A DNA stretch of 64,000 bases from the NCBI GenBank assembly GCA_964533375.1, contig CAZHLW010000001.1, positions 496,001 to 560,000 of the forward strand, written 5' to 3'. The notes under the pieces were generated by a model. The model worked only from the letters and a program-made list of their open reading frames with translations. It was not told the DNA's origin and ran no database searches. The position numbers and the translations under genes are program-made. Below, in pieces: positions 24,486 to 32,984 of the stretch; the stretch's first letter is position 1; each line of letters starts with the position of its first letter. This stretch comes from CALREJ01 sp964533375 (GTDB taxonomy: Bacteria > Patescibacteriota > Gracilibacteria > Peribacterales > Peribacteraceae).

Positions 24486-25496
24486 TTAAAAGGGTATTCC
24501 GTTTGGGAATAATTCTGCCTCGATCGATTTCGTGTACGCAAACCATTGAGACTGGTCGCTGCTTTTTTGTCCGTTGGTGTAGCGTACCTGAAAGTCCGCG
24601 AAGCGCTCTTCCACCGTTACCACTCTGTCGACAATGCAGCGTTTATCAGCATAGAAAAGCAGTTTTTGTTCGACCGTTCTCATGGCGGGCAGTGGAGAAC
24701 GCAGTCCGTGGGTTTCAACAATGCTGGCAATGACCGGATAGCCGCGCTCCCGTACAAGCCGGGCGCACGCTTCTTCATGCCGCATTCCTTCATAGTCTGC
24801 GCGGATGGCATTCCATCGCTCTTGCTCCTTTTCTGTTTCGACAATGCCCGGGAGCGACGAGCTTTTGAAATCCACAAAACGCAGAAGATCGTGCAGTTTT
24901 CCTGCGGCTTCCAGGGCAGCGAGTCTCACAATGTGCCCCTCCCATATCATCACTTCCGCTAACCGCACAGCTACCCCGGCGACTGCTTCGCAATGCGCAA
25001 TAATGTGCGGCTGGAGCATTGCCTCTTTTCTCCACTGATCAATCTCCGCATCTCCCGGCATTGTTGCATCTCTGCAATCTACTGTGAGCAACCGTCCGTT
25101 TCCTTCTTCTGCAAAATGGAGATGGATGCACTCCAGCGATTGCATGGTGTTTGGCAGTCTGTCTGCCCATTCTATGCAGCGAATGCCTGTATGGTCACTT
25201 GTTGATTCAACCAGGTCCACCGCATCTTTTTCTTTCAGCCGATACAAATCCAGATGAAGCAGTTGCCCGTTCTGCTTTGTCTGATACCGCTGCTCCAGCG
25301 CATAGGTCGGACTGGTAAGCGGCTCGGTAATACCCAGTTTTTTTGCAAATCCCTGGAGGAACGTGGTCTTTCCCGCACCCAGATCACCAGTCAGGAAAAT
25401 AGTCAGAGGAAGTTCATACAGCGAATCAGCCAAAGATTCGCCCGCAAAACGGGTTTTTTCCGCTGTCTCAAGCCGTAGTTCTAGGAGGGGGTACAT
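24486..25496 (-). CDS. tsaE: TsaE ATPase fused to an HD-type hydrolase domain
   Basis: Residues 1-145 or so are TsaE, the ATPase of the tRNA t6A37 threonylcarbamoyl complex. They show the Walker A FLTGDLGAGKTTFLQGFAK, LTSPTYALEQRY, LHLDLYRL and GIRCIEWADRLP. Residues about 155-290 look like an HD metal-dependent phosphohydrolase: H-x3 region IIAHCEAVAGVAVRLAEV, the HD pair in LEAAGKLHDLLRF, and a late His in IVETHG. TsaE alone is usually about 150 residues, so this 336-residue protein is a fusion. Substrates of the HD part are unknown. The gene is divergent from the M23 peptidase gene. Confidence 0.82.
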   Translation of the reverse strand: MYPLLELRLETAEKTRFAGESLADSLYELPLTIFLTGDLGAGKTTFLQGFAKKLGITEPLTSPTYALEQRYQTKQNGQLLHLDLYRLKEKDAVDLVESTSDHTGIRCIEWADRLPNTMQSLECIHLHFAEEGNGRLLTVDCRDATMPGDAEIDQWRKEAMLQPHIIAHCEAVAGVAVRLAEVMIWEGHIVRLAALEAAGKLHDLLRFVDFKSSSLPGIVETEKEQERWNAIRADYEGMRHEEACARLVRERGYPVIASIVETHGLRSPLPAMRTVEQKLLFYADKRCIVDRVVTVEERFADFQVRYTNGQKSSDQSQWFAYTKSIEAELFPNGIPF

Positions 25497-25554
25497 TTGA
25501 CTTTATCCTATAAAAATGATATTATAGATGTAAAGCACATACACATATCACACT

Positions 25555-27042
25555 ATGCATCTTACGAAGATTAAATCGGCTAGAAAAGCGGGTTTCTCCA
25601 AAAAAGTGATGCGCCGCAGAAAAGATCCGCCAAAGCAGACGATTGCATACATGAAGCAGAAGTCTTCTTTCCTGGTTGCCGTTTTGTCTCTCGTTGCATT
25701 CATCACGGGAAATATGGTTGGGGAGCACGGATGGTACGCTTTCTGGAAAGCAGCGCTCGGGAATTACGATGATAGTCTGATTACCTATACCGGAACAGTC
25801 CCGCCCATTGCTTACGTTCCTGATTACTCCAAGTGGTCGACGTACGGTGGAAATGCGGAGGAAAATACCTACCGCCAGGTTCCTGCAGATCTCCTTGTAC
25901 CGCTTCCTGCGTACGATGCACAGCATGAGCGTACAAAGAGCGGTGAAGACGGAACGGATGTCTATTCTGTCGCTTACATGGGAGACTACGACCATGGCAT
26001 TGAAGGAAAGGGCAGCCACCCTGGTGTTGATATCCGTGTGCCGCAGGGCACGCCTGTCCGCGCCATTGCCAATGGTATCGTGACATCTGTGTCTAACGAT
26101 GCAGGTGGATTTGGTCTCTACATTGTCATCCGCCATCCGCACATGCCGGATCCTTCAAATCCTGATTACGAAACCGTGCTTCACTCTTCCTATGCTCACT
26201 TGAGCTCACAGATGGTGGAAGTGGGAGATACCGTGCAGAAGGGTCAGCAGATTGCACTCTCCGGAAAAACAGGATCTGCGTCGGGTCCGCACCTGCACTT
26301 CCAGGTCGATCGCGATACCGCTCCGTGGCACCCGTACTGGCCGTTTACCGGTGAGGAACTGCGCCAGGCAAAACTCAGTACCTACGCTGCCATCAATACT
26401 GGTTTCAATCAGAAGAATGGCTACGAATACACGGTGAACCCGTCTCTCGTTGCACAGATGAACTATCCTGCAGCGAAGTACAAGCAGTCTGCTCCCACAA
26501 CGGTGGCATCGAACACCGTGAAGAAGCCGACCACGACCAAGCCGACCACCGTCGCGATGACGCCTGCCCAGCTTGCCGCCAAGCGCCGTGCAGATCGCAT
26601 TGCACTTGCTGCCACCCGTCCTTCTGTGATTGTTGCCACCACAACCAAGCCGACCGTTATCCAGAAAGAAACAGTCGTATCCACACAGCCGGCTGAAAAT
26701 CTTGCTCCGGCTCCGGTGATTGTTGCACCTCCTCCCGTAAAGACCATTCACACAATCAAAATCGAGACAGTCTCCCGCTACAGCGATCGCGACTGGCTGA
26801 CTGTCCGCCTGACCCTCAAAGATGCGGACAACAAAACTATCTCCGGTGATTCCCTTTCCCAGAAAGTTTACATGCGTACCGCCTACGGCGAAGCCGAGTT
26901 CAAGCCGGCAATCCTCACGGGAGCTGACTTCAAAAATGGTGTTGCGACCGTCCAGATGCTGCCGCGCGGACAGCGCACGGTGGTGATCCAACTCGAACCG
27001 CTCAAGATTATGAGCGACCCGATTCAGTACTCGGGGAAGTAA
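25555..27042 (+). CDS. M23-family metallopeptidase with membrane anchor and C-terminal Ig-like domain
   Basis: This 495-residue protein has a basic cytoplasmic start and a membrane segment (about residues 37-54). The M23 (LytM) domain spans about residues 140-260, with zinc ligands in SHPGVDI (His155, Asp159) and PHLHFQ (second His), plus HSSYAHL (His210, His215). A Thr/Pro/Ala-rich linker (about 300-395) follows, and a beta domain of about 95 residues ends the protein. LytM peptidases cut peptidoglycan peptide crosslinks; all zinc ligands are present, so it may be active. It ends at a bidirectional terminator. Confidence 0.9.
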   Translation: MHLTKIKSARKAGFSKKVMRRRKDPPKQTIAYMKQKSSFLVAVLSLVAFITGNMVGEHGWYAFWKAALGNYDDSLITYTGTVPPIAYVPDYSKWSTYGGNAEENTYRQVPADLLVPLPAYDAQHERTKSGEDGTDVYSVAYMGDYDHGIEGKGSHPGVDIRVPQGTPVRAIANGIVTSVSNDAGGFGLYIVIRHPHMPDPSNPDYETVLHSSYAHLSSQMVEVGDTVQKGQQIALSGKTGSASGPHLHFQVDRDTAPWHPYWPFTGEELRQAKLSTYAAINTGFNQKNGYEYTVNPSLVAQMNYPAAKYKQSAPTTVASNTVKKPTTTKPTTVAMTPAQLAAKRRADRIALAATRPSVIVATTTKPTVIQKETVVSTQPAENLAPAPVIVAPPPVKTIHTIKIETVSRYSDRDWLTVRLTLKDADNKTISGDSLSQKVYMRTAYGEAEFKPAILTGADFKNGVATVQMLPRGQRTVVIQLEPLKIMSDPIQYSGK

Positions 27043-27079
27043 GGTCGAGAAGAAGGGCAAGGATAAGAATGTTTGCATT

Positions 27080-27118
27080 AAAAAATCCCTCGAGGCTTTG
27101 CAGCCAGAAGGGATTTTT
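27080..27118. terminator. Bidirectional terminator
   Basis: AAAAAATCCCT and AGGGATTTTT are complementary arms around a CTTTGCAG-containing loop. It lies between the convergent M23 peptidase and SIMPL-like genes. Confidence 0.85.
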
Positions 27119-27137
27119 CAGAATTATCAGTATCTGA

Positions 27138-27968
27138 TTAACCGCGGGGTGTGCGGGTGGTCGGAGTCGGGGTGATGGTCGCGCGGCCGCCGAGGTCGAA
27201 GGTGACGCTCAGGGTCGTGGTGGCATCTGCCGTGTTGGTGTCCGGGTCATAGCTGCTGTAGCCGTCTACCCAGGTAGAAAGGCTTGCGCTGCTGACGTTC
27301 GACAGCTTCTTTCCGAGGAGTTTTTCAAACACGGTCTTGCGTGCGTTCAGCTGCTTTGCGAGGTCATCCAGAATGCTCAGTTCGTATTCCTGTGTGTTGA
27401 CCAGACGAACGTCCCAGTTTGCGGAGCAGTTCTTGCCTTCCAGGAAATCGTTGATGGCTTGGGTGCGGGTGCGGTTCGTAATACGAATGAAGACGCTCAG
27501 GTTTGCGGTGTAAGAATCGGAGACTGCACCGGTTGGTTCGTAGTACGGGTACGGGGTGACAGATCCGCTCTTGCGAACGCGGCCATCTTTACCGACCATG
27601 TTCTTGATGTCGGTGAAGAGTTGGTTGAGCATGTCGCGCGCTGCCTGGCGGGACGGCTGTTTGCCGCTGTCGCAGTAGGCATTGATGGCAATGAAGTCCG
27701 GAGTAACAGACTTCGTGACATCGGCAGACACCTGGACTCCGCCGTAGCCGGGGCCCGGGTAGTAAATGGAACTCATGGCTCCACCGCCTTTGCCGTCCAG
27801 CATCATCGGGGCGGAGGCAGGATCAGCGGGAATCACGGCATCGAGAATTTCTTCCGTTGTAATGGTATCGGTAGCAACATCAGCTTTTGTTGCGGTTGCT
27901 GCAAATGCAGACAGGGGCGAGCCAAGGGTGATGGCTGCTGCCACGAGCAAGGAAACAGAACGGGACAT
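27138..27968 (-). CDS. Secreted SIMPL/DUF541-like protein
   Basis: This 276-residue protein has a signal peptide (about residues 1-23, ending AFAATA), then a Gly-rich segment. A domain of about 180 residues follows with features of SIMPL (DUF541) proteins: VQVSADVTKSVTPDFIAI at its start, the helix RQAARDMLNQLFTDIKNMV, and strands near NLSVFIRI and LSVTFDLGG. Two cysteines (CDSGK and KNCSANW) may pair. The C-terminal tail is Thr/Pro-rich. Periplasmic or surface location is likely; the role is unknown. Confidence 0.65.
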   Translation of the reverse strand: MSRSVSLLVAAAITLGSPLSAFAATATKADVATDTITTEEILDAVIPADPASAPMMLDGKGGGAMSSIYYPGPGYGGVQVSADVTKSVTPDFIAINAYCDSGKQPSRQAARDMLNQLFTDIKNMVGKDGRVRKSGSVTPYPYYEPTGAVSDSYTANLSVFIRITNRTRTQAINDFLEGKNCSANWDVRLVNTQEYELSILDDLAKQLNARKTVFEKLLGKKLSNVSSASLSTWVDGYSSYDPDTNTADATTTLSVTFDLGGRATITPTPTTRTPRG

Positions 27969-28060
27969 TTTGGGAGAGGGTTAGAAAGTAGAAAGTTTAA
28001 AAGTTGCAGGTTTGCAAGTTGTGATTGTGACGCAATTGTGCGACTGCTCTTACAGGAATG

Positions 28061-29161
28061 TTATGGACGGTTGCTGTTTTTTGGTGCGCTGTACCACGAA
28101 AGTACCAACATCACGAGGAAAAGCAGAATTGCGGCAATCAGTTTTTGAAAAGAACTGAGGAAAAGCGCCGTCGATCCAAACAGCAGTCCAATGGATGCTG
28201 TGAGGGCAATCACTTGTCGTGGAGACCAACCTTTTGCGAGTAACCGGTGATGCAAATGCTCGCCGCTCTGGCTTCCTTTCATGGGAGATTTTCCGCTGAG
28301 GATCCGCCGTAGAATGACAAAGAAACAGTCGATGAGTGGAACGCCAAGAACTAGGAATGCGGTCGCCACTTTGCCTCCCGCAAAAATCGTCAGTGTGCCG
28401 AGCATCAATCCAAAGAACATCGATCCCGAATCGCCAAGTACGACTTTGGGAGGCGGAACATCAAACAGAAAACAGGCGAGTGCGATGCCGGCAAGAATGA
28501 AGGCAATGAGCGCCAGCTCCGGCTGATCCACTCTGGACGATACAGAGAGAAGGCCGATCGTCAGAAAACCGATGACCGACAGAATCGACACTTGTCCCGG
28601 AATGCCATCAAACCAGTTGAGCGCATTGATGGTCAACATCAACCACACAAGCGTGAACACGCCGCTCCACACCGGCAAATTCCCGAAGGGCATCAGCGTG
28701 ACGATCCACGTATCGAGTTTCAAAAACGAATCACCGATGGGATTGGTGAGTGTGTAAATACGTGTTCCTGTCGCAAAAATCAGAAGTGCGATGATGACCT
28801 GGCACAGGAGGCGGATGGAGGGAGACAGTTGACTGCGGTCATCAATGAAAGAGGTGATGCCAAGGAGGCCAATACCTATCACCAGTCCCACACTTTGCAT
28901 CGACCAGATGCCGTTATTCATCACCGAATAGACAATCAAAAACGTGATAACAGCGAGGATGCCGGTGGGGTAGGGGAGGCGGGGGCGAATGAGGCCGTAA
29001 CGTTCGGGAAAATCGAGCAGTCCCATGCGCGGAAACATACGCAGTGCAAGAAGATGCAGGAGTGCGCAGAGGATTGCGGCAAGAAGGGGAGTGGTCAAAA
29101 GGGGAGACACAGACGAAGTGTAATTGAAAATTGAGAATTGAAAATTGAGAATTATGGACAT
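28061..29161 (-). CDS. WecA/TagO-like polyprenyl-phosphate sugar-1-phosphate transferase
   Basis: This membrane protein of up to 366 residues has about ten helices. Family motifs are IDDRSQLSPSIRLL (Asp-Asp near helix 4), INALNWFDGIPGQ (like NxxNxxDGxDG), LGDSGSMFFGLMLG and the cytoplasmic HLHHRLLAKGWS. It would transfer a HexNAc-1-phosphate to undecaprenyl phosphate to start a surface glycan. The first 13 codons from the ATG at 29161 are encoded by a family A repeat; a GTG at 29110 is an alternative start that avoids it. A separate MraY is at 54032. Confidence 0.85.
   Translation of the reverse strand: MSIILNFQFSIFNYTSSVSPLLTTPLLAAILCALLHLLALRMFPRMGLLDFPERYGLIRPRLPYPTGILAVITFLIVYSVMNNGIWSMQSVGLVIGIGLLGITSFIDDRSQLSPSIRLLCQVIIALLIFATGTRIYTLTNPIGDSFLKLDTWIVTLMPFGNLPVWSGVFTLVWLMLTINALNWFDGIPGQVSILSVIGFLTIGLLSVSSRVDQPELALIAFILAGIALACFLFDVPPPKVVLGDSGSMFFGLMLGTLTIFAGGKVATAFLVLGVPLIDCFFVILRRILSGKSPMKGSQSGEHLHHRLLAKGWSPRQVIALTASIGLLFGSTALFLSSFQKLIAAILLFLVMLVLSWYSAPKNSNRP
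29119..29155. repeat. Family A AT-rich repeat unit
   Basis: Two tandem AATTGAAAATTGAGAATTG-like words. On the minus strand they encode the first residues of the WecA-like protein if its ATG start is used. Confidence 0.6.
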
Positions 29162-29163
29162 CT

Positions 29164-29285
29164 AAAGAACACCTCTATCCCCGGGCACAGGAGGAATAGA
29201 AGTGTTACTTGAGAGAACCCTACGAGCTCTCTCTGTCCAATCTCACTTCTGGAGGTGATGCATGTGTAGCACCTCCTTTGTCTGA
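29164..29285 (+). ncRNA. Structured intergenic region upstream of pgk, possible small RNA or leader
   Basis: Within the 220-bp gap the plus strand can form AGAAGTG/CACTTCT enclosing GAGAGA/TCTCTC, then the hairpin GGAGGTG/CACCTCC followed by TTTGTCT, which looks like a terminator. An upstream CACCTC could pair alternatively with GAGGTG. pgk has its own promoter after this, so the region may be an independent RNA. The minus strand, as leader of the WecA-like gene, is the alternative. Confidence 0.35.
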
Positions 29286-29348
29286 AGTAATGCCCTGAGA
29301 AAAGGACGCTACTAGTTATTGTACGACGTCTTTATAAATCGTCAACGA

Positions 29349-29376
29349 TTGTAGATTCAGAGCGCTTCGTTACAAT
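29349..29376 (+). promoter_or_regulatory. pgk promoter TTGTAG-N16-TACAAT
   Basis: The -35 is at 29349-29354 and the -10 at 29371-29376. Six bases separate the -10 from the ATG at 29383, predicting a leaderless pgk mRNA. Confidence 0.65.
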
Positions 29377-29382
29377 GCCTCC

Positions 29383-30573
29383 ATGTCTACTTATCCCACA
29401 CTTTCCGAAGCGGATCTGAGCGGTAAACGGGTCCTTCTTCGTGCCGGTTTTGATTTGCCGATTGAAGACGGTGTTGTTACCGATATCACACGTGTTGAGG
29501 CCCTTGTGCCGACTATGAAATATATTCTCGAGCACGGTGCATCACTCATTCTGATGAGTCATCAGGGGCGTCCGAAGGGCAAAGTGAATCTGGAGTTCTC
29601 CCAGCGTCCGCTCATCCCCGTTCTCGAAAAGCTCCTGGGGACGACCGTACACTTTGCACTGATGTCGACCGGTGGTGAAACGCATGCACAGGCGATGAAT
29701 CTGAAAGCAGGGGAGGTGTTGCTGCTCGAAAATTTGCGGTTTGATCCGCGCGAAGAACTGAATGATGAAGCCTTTGCTGCGCAGCTCGCGAGTTTGGGAG
29801 ATATCTACGTAAATGATGCATTCACCAACTGCCACCGCGCGCATGCCAGTATGATCGGTATTCCCCGGCTGCTTCCTTCCTATATGGGATTGCAGCTGGA
29901 ACAGGAAGTATCCAACCTTTCCAAAGTGACAGACAATCCGGCGCGACCGCTCGCTCTCATCATCAGCGGAGCAAAGATGGAAACGAAAATCCCTGTTATC
30001 GAATTTTTCCTAAACAAAGGTGATGACATTCTGCTCGGTGGTGCAATGGCAAATACCTTTATTGCTGCAGAAGGACATCCGGTGGGATCGTCACTGTTCG
30101 AAGCGGATTACGGTGACAGCGCCAGGGCAATGACCGGGCAGACTGATGGTGCACACATTCATGTACCGACGGACGTGGTTGTTGCAACCGCGATGACCCA
30201 AGACGCGCCGTCCTCCACAGTCTCTGTCGATACTATTCCTGCAGATCAGGCTATTTACGACATTGGCGACAAAACGGTGGATGCGTACATCGAAGCGATC
30301 GACAAGGCCGCAAGCATTGTCTGGAACGGACCGCTTGGGGTGTATGAAATTGAGCAGTTCTCGAAGGCGAGTCTGCGTATTGCTCATGCCGTCGCGAAAG
30401 CAACCAAGCGTGGCGCAGTCACCATTATTGGCGGCGGCGACACGATTGATCTCCACACGAAGTACAACCTCCCGCTGAACGCTTACACGTTTGTCAGTAC
30501 AGGCGGAGGCGCCATGCTGGAATTTGTGTCGGGTCAGGAATTGCCTGCTCTTACTGCCTTGCGACGGGGGTGA
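29383..30573 (+). CDS. pgk: Phosphoglycerate kinase
   Basis: This 396-residue protein is full length. It has the substrate-binding start GKRVLLRAGFDLPIEDG with VTDITRVEALVPTM, the SHQGRPKG motif, LLLENLRFDPREE, VNDAFTNCHRAHAS, ALIISGAKMETKIPVI, LLGGAMANTF, and near the C-terminus VWNGPLGVYE and IIGGGDTIDL. The usual Asn in RVDFNVP is replaced (RAGFDLP), a variation seen in some lineages. It makes ATP from 1,3-bisphosphoglycerate. It does not sit with gap, which is at 55409. Confidence 0.96.
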   Translation: MSTYPTLSEADLSGKRVLLRAGFDLPIEDGVVTDITRVEALVPTMKYILEHGASLILMSHQGRPKGKVNLEFSQRPLIPVLEKLLGTTVHFALMSTGGETHAQAMNLKAGEVLLLENLRFDPREELNDEAFAAQLASLGDIYVNDAFTNCHRAHASMIGIPRLLPSYMGLQLEQEVSNLSKVTDNPARPLALIISGAKMETKIPVIEFFLNKGDDILLGGAMANTFIAAEGHPVGSSLFEADYGDSARAMTGQTDGAHIHVPTDVVVATAMTQDAPSSTVSVDTIPADQAIYDIGDKTVDAYIEAIDKAASIVWNGPLGVYEIEQFSKASLRIAHAVAKATKRGAVTIIGGGDTIDLHTKYNLPLNAYTFVSTGGGAMLEFVSGQELPALTALRRG

Positions 30574-30582
30574 TTTTTGGAG

Positions 30583-30605
30583 GAGACGTCCGATTCGGAC
30601 GTCTC
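30583..30605. repeat. Near-perfect palindrome after pgk
   Basis: GAGACGTCCGA and TCGGACGTCTC are complementary 11-base arms with one base between. There is no T-run, so it is a hairpin or dispersed repeat, not a classic terminator. Confidence 0.6.
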
Positions 30606-30639
30606 TACGAGTTAATCTTTCTTATCTGCTTCATCCTCT

Positions 30640-32235
30640 ATGCCGGCTAACGGTTCATCGGCTATCCATGTGCTGTTCCCCCAGGATGGCGAATCGTGGG
30701 CACAACTGGTAAAGCGCATGCACCAGACAGACGGTGATCTGCTGCTCGTATTGTCCGGCCGTGAAGATTCCCTTCTGGCAGCCAAGGATGTGCGCACGGC
30801 GTTTCTGGCGGATTGCAAAAAACTGCACCAGCGTCTGCGCATTGCCACCAAAGAACCGACTATTGCGGCGGCTGCGCGTGCCAGCGGTATCCGCGTGCTG
30901 GACCGGACGAAATATATGCGCACACTTCTTGCGGGCAATCCGAAACTGGGTGAAGCACTGCGCCTGTTCTCGCCGCACTTGTGGCGCCAGCAGCTGAAGT
31001 CGCGTCTGCAGCGGCTGGGACTCCTGTCTGTGCCGAAGTTCCGGACATTCTTTCTGGTCGCACTGAGTATCGGACTTTTCTATGTCGTCGTCTTCCGTTT
31101 GCTGCCGTCCGCCGATATTTACGTGCAGCCGCGTGAGGAAACCATCAACCAGACCATCAATATTTTCCTGACCCAGAGCGGTGCCGCACTCGAACCTACC
31201 AGTCATGTCCGCACCATGCCGCTTGTGCCTATTATCGTGGAATTGCAGCACAGCATGAAATTCGATCACATCAGCAAACAGTTCATCGGAACATCCGCAA
31301 AGACGGACCTGACTATCATCAACAAATCGAACCAGTTGTATTCGCTCCGTGTCGGCACGCGTTTTTCGAACCAGGCCGGGATGATTTTCAAAATTCTCGA
31401 TCCTGCAAACGTGCCTGCAAAAAGCGAACTGGTCGTGAGAGCGGCTGCAGCGGATGAAGATCTGTACGGGCAGATTATCGGCGACCGCGGCAATGTGCCC
31501 GCCGGACTCAAGTGGGATATTCCGGGGCTGGCACCCGAAGAACGGCCGAATATCTACGCCGAAAATAAAAAACCTGCAACCGGCGGAACGACCGCCTACA
31601 AGACTGTTCTGCAGAAACAGGACCTGGACATCGCACAGGCGCTGTTCCAGAAAGAGCTGCTGGCATCCGCAAAGCAAGCTGTCGCGAAAGAAGTGGTCGA
31701 CCGCAACAGGGCTAATAGTGCCACCATTTTGAAACTCTTCGATTCCAGCCAGCTCACCAAAACCGTGTACAGCAATATTACCGTACCCACAGATCAGATC
31801 GGGAAGACCGTGTCGTCCATTACCGTCTCGGGAAAAATTACCTACAGCGGATTCGCGTACGATTCACAGGCCATTTTGGAGCTGCTCCGCAATGAATTAC
31901 GCTCGCATACCAGAGACGGCCGCAGACTGCTTGATGAAGATCTGGGCCTTGCGGATCTGGTGGTTTCTCCCATTGAGTGGGACGACTCTTTTGCGTGGAT
32001 TAAAATTACCGTCGATCTGACCGGTACACAGGAATACATTCTCGATCCGCTCACCGTGGACGGAGCGCTGTTTGCAAAACGTGTGCGTGAGAGAGTGGTG
32101 AATATGCCGCGCGAAGACGCGCTCCGCGTTATTAAAAACATGCCGGAAGTCGAGAACGCACGCATCAGCCAGTGGCCGCCGTGGAACAGCGTGCTGCCCG
32201 CAATTGCTTCTCATATCTCCGTTATCCCGCAGTAA
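30640..32235 (+). CDS. Baseplate-J-like single-pass membrane protein (putative)
   Basis: This 531-residue protein has a cytoplasmic part of about 135 residues that looks like a Rossmann-type fold (LLLVLSGREDSLLAAKDV), one membrane segment (about residues 137-157) and a large extracytoplasmic part. The latter includes INKSNQLYSLRVGTRFSNQAGMIFKI and VPAKSELVVRAAAADEDLYG, patterns like those of baseplate J/gp47-type beta domains common in Patescibacteria. It may belong to an envelope or pilus-related structure. The neighbour, starting 2 bases after its stop, is a YdcF-like protein, so they are cotranscribed. Confidence 0.6.
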   Translation: MPANGSSAIHVLFPQDGESWAQLVKRMHQTDGDLLLVLSGREDSLLAAKDVRTAFLADCKKLHQRLRIATKEPTIAAAARASGIRVLDRTKYMRTLLAGNPKLGEALRLFSPHLWRQQLKSRLQRLGLLSVPKFRTFFLVALSIGLFYVVVFRLLPSADIYVQPREETINQTINIFLTQSGAALEPTSHVRTMPLVPIIVELQHSMKFDHISKQFIGTSAKTDLTIINKSNQLYSLRVGTRFSNQAGMIFKILDPANVPAKSELVVRAAAADEDLYGQIIGDRGNVPAGLKWDIPGLAPEERPNIYAENKKPATGGTTAYKTVLQKQDLDIAQALFQKELLASAKQAVAKEVVDRNRANSATILKLFDSSQLTKTVYSNITVPTDQIGKTVSSITVSGKITYSGFAYDSQAILELLRNELRSHTRDGRRLLDEDLGLADLVVSPIEWDDSFAWIKITVDLTGTQEYILDPLTVDGALFAKRVRERVVNMPREDALRVIKNMPEVENARISQWPPWNSVLPAIASHISVIPQ

Positions 32236-32236
32236 G

Positions 32237-32932
32237 ATGAAGAGGATTTTACTTCCTCTTTGGCGGGTGTCCCTCTGTCTGTTTATTGTGTCCGTGAGCG
32301 TGGTCGCCATTATCCTCCTTCTGATAGGAGGCTCGTATTTGCAGGTAAAACAGCAATTTGCGGGAAATGGCACACTACCGGCCGACTGCGCTCTCGTCTT
32401 TGGGGCGGCGGTCTACGGCTCTATTCCCAGTCCCGCAATTCTCCGTCGTGTCTCGACTGCTGCAACGCTCTATCGTGAAGAAAAAGTGAAAAAATTGATT
32501 TTGAGCGGGGGCAGGGGAGAGGGGAACAGGCAAAGTGAGGCAACGGTCATGCGCAGGGAAGCAATCAATCTTGGTGTGGATGCGGAAGATATTTCGATAG
32601 AGGATCAGTCGCACTCAACGTGGGAAAATTTACTGTATTCCCAAAACTTGACATCTCAGTGTTCCAGTATTGTAGGTATTAGTGATGGATATCATCTTGC
32701 CCGCATCGAACTGCTTGCCCGGCGGCAGGGGTGGAAGAACTTCGGAACCATTCCGACAGAGTTGCGGCCGCCCGAGATGAGTGAGCATAGAAGTGTGCTC
32801 CGCGAAACATTTGCGTATCTGTATTACGCACTGTGGATGAACGAATGGATTACCAAAGAATCATTACTGAAGAATTTCATCGATCAGCCCGAGAAGGCAT
32901 TCGTACCTGAAAAGATCTTGCAAAGCGCCTGA
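32237..32932 (+). CDS. YdcF/SanA-like membrane protein (DUF218)
   Basis: From the ATG at 32237 this 231-residue protein has one N-terminal membrane helix (about residues 10-32) and a DUF218 domain. The domain shows DCALVFGAAVYGSIPSPAIL, KLILSGGRGEG, SEATVMRREAINLGV, DQSHSTWENL and a GISDGYHLARIELLARRQGW core. SanA/ElyC relatives act in envelope integrity and undecaprenyl-phosphate use; the exact role here is unknown. It lies two bases after the baseplate-J-like gene. Confidence 0.85.
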   Translation: MKRILLPLWRVSLCLFIVSVSVVAIILLLIGGSYLQVKQQFAGNGTLPADCALVFGAAVYGSIPSPAILRRVSTAATLYREEKVKKLILSGGRGEGNRQSEATVMRREAINLGVDAEDISIEDQSHSTWENLLYSQNLTSQCSSIVGISDGYHLARIELLARRQGWKNFGTIPTELRPPEMSEHRSVLRETFAYLYYALWMNEWITKESLLKNFIDQPEKAFVPEKILQSA

Positions 32933-32947
32933 GGGCCTGTTATTCTA

Positions 32948-32971
32948 TTAACATAAAATGCATTATGTTAA
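32948..32971. other. dif: dif-like inverted site beside the Xer recombinase gene
   Basis: Two 9-base arms, TTAACATAA (32948-32956) and TTATGTTAA (32963-32971), are perfectly inverted around a 6-base centre (AATGCA). The right arm extended to TTATGTTAAGT matches the E. coli XerD half-site TTATGTTAAAT at 10 of 11 positions. The site ends just before the recombinase gene's -10 (TAAGAT, 32973-32978), so it could also be an operator. Confidence 0.55.
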
Positions 32972-32984
32972 GTAAGATCGATCC

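Noticed and set aside
26206..27078. Open frame antisense to the M23 peptidase
   Set aside because: Composition reflects the complement of the Thr/Pro linker; no promoter or family.
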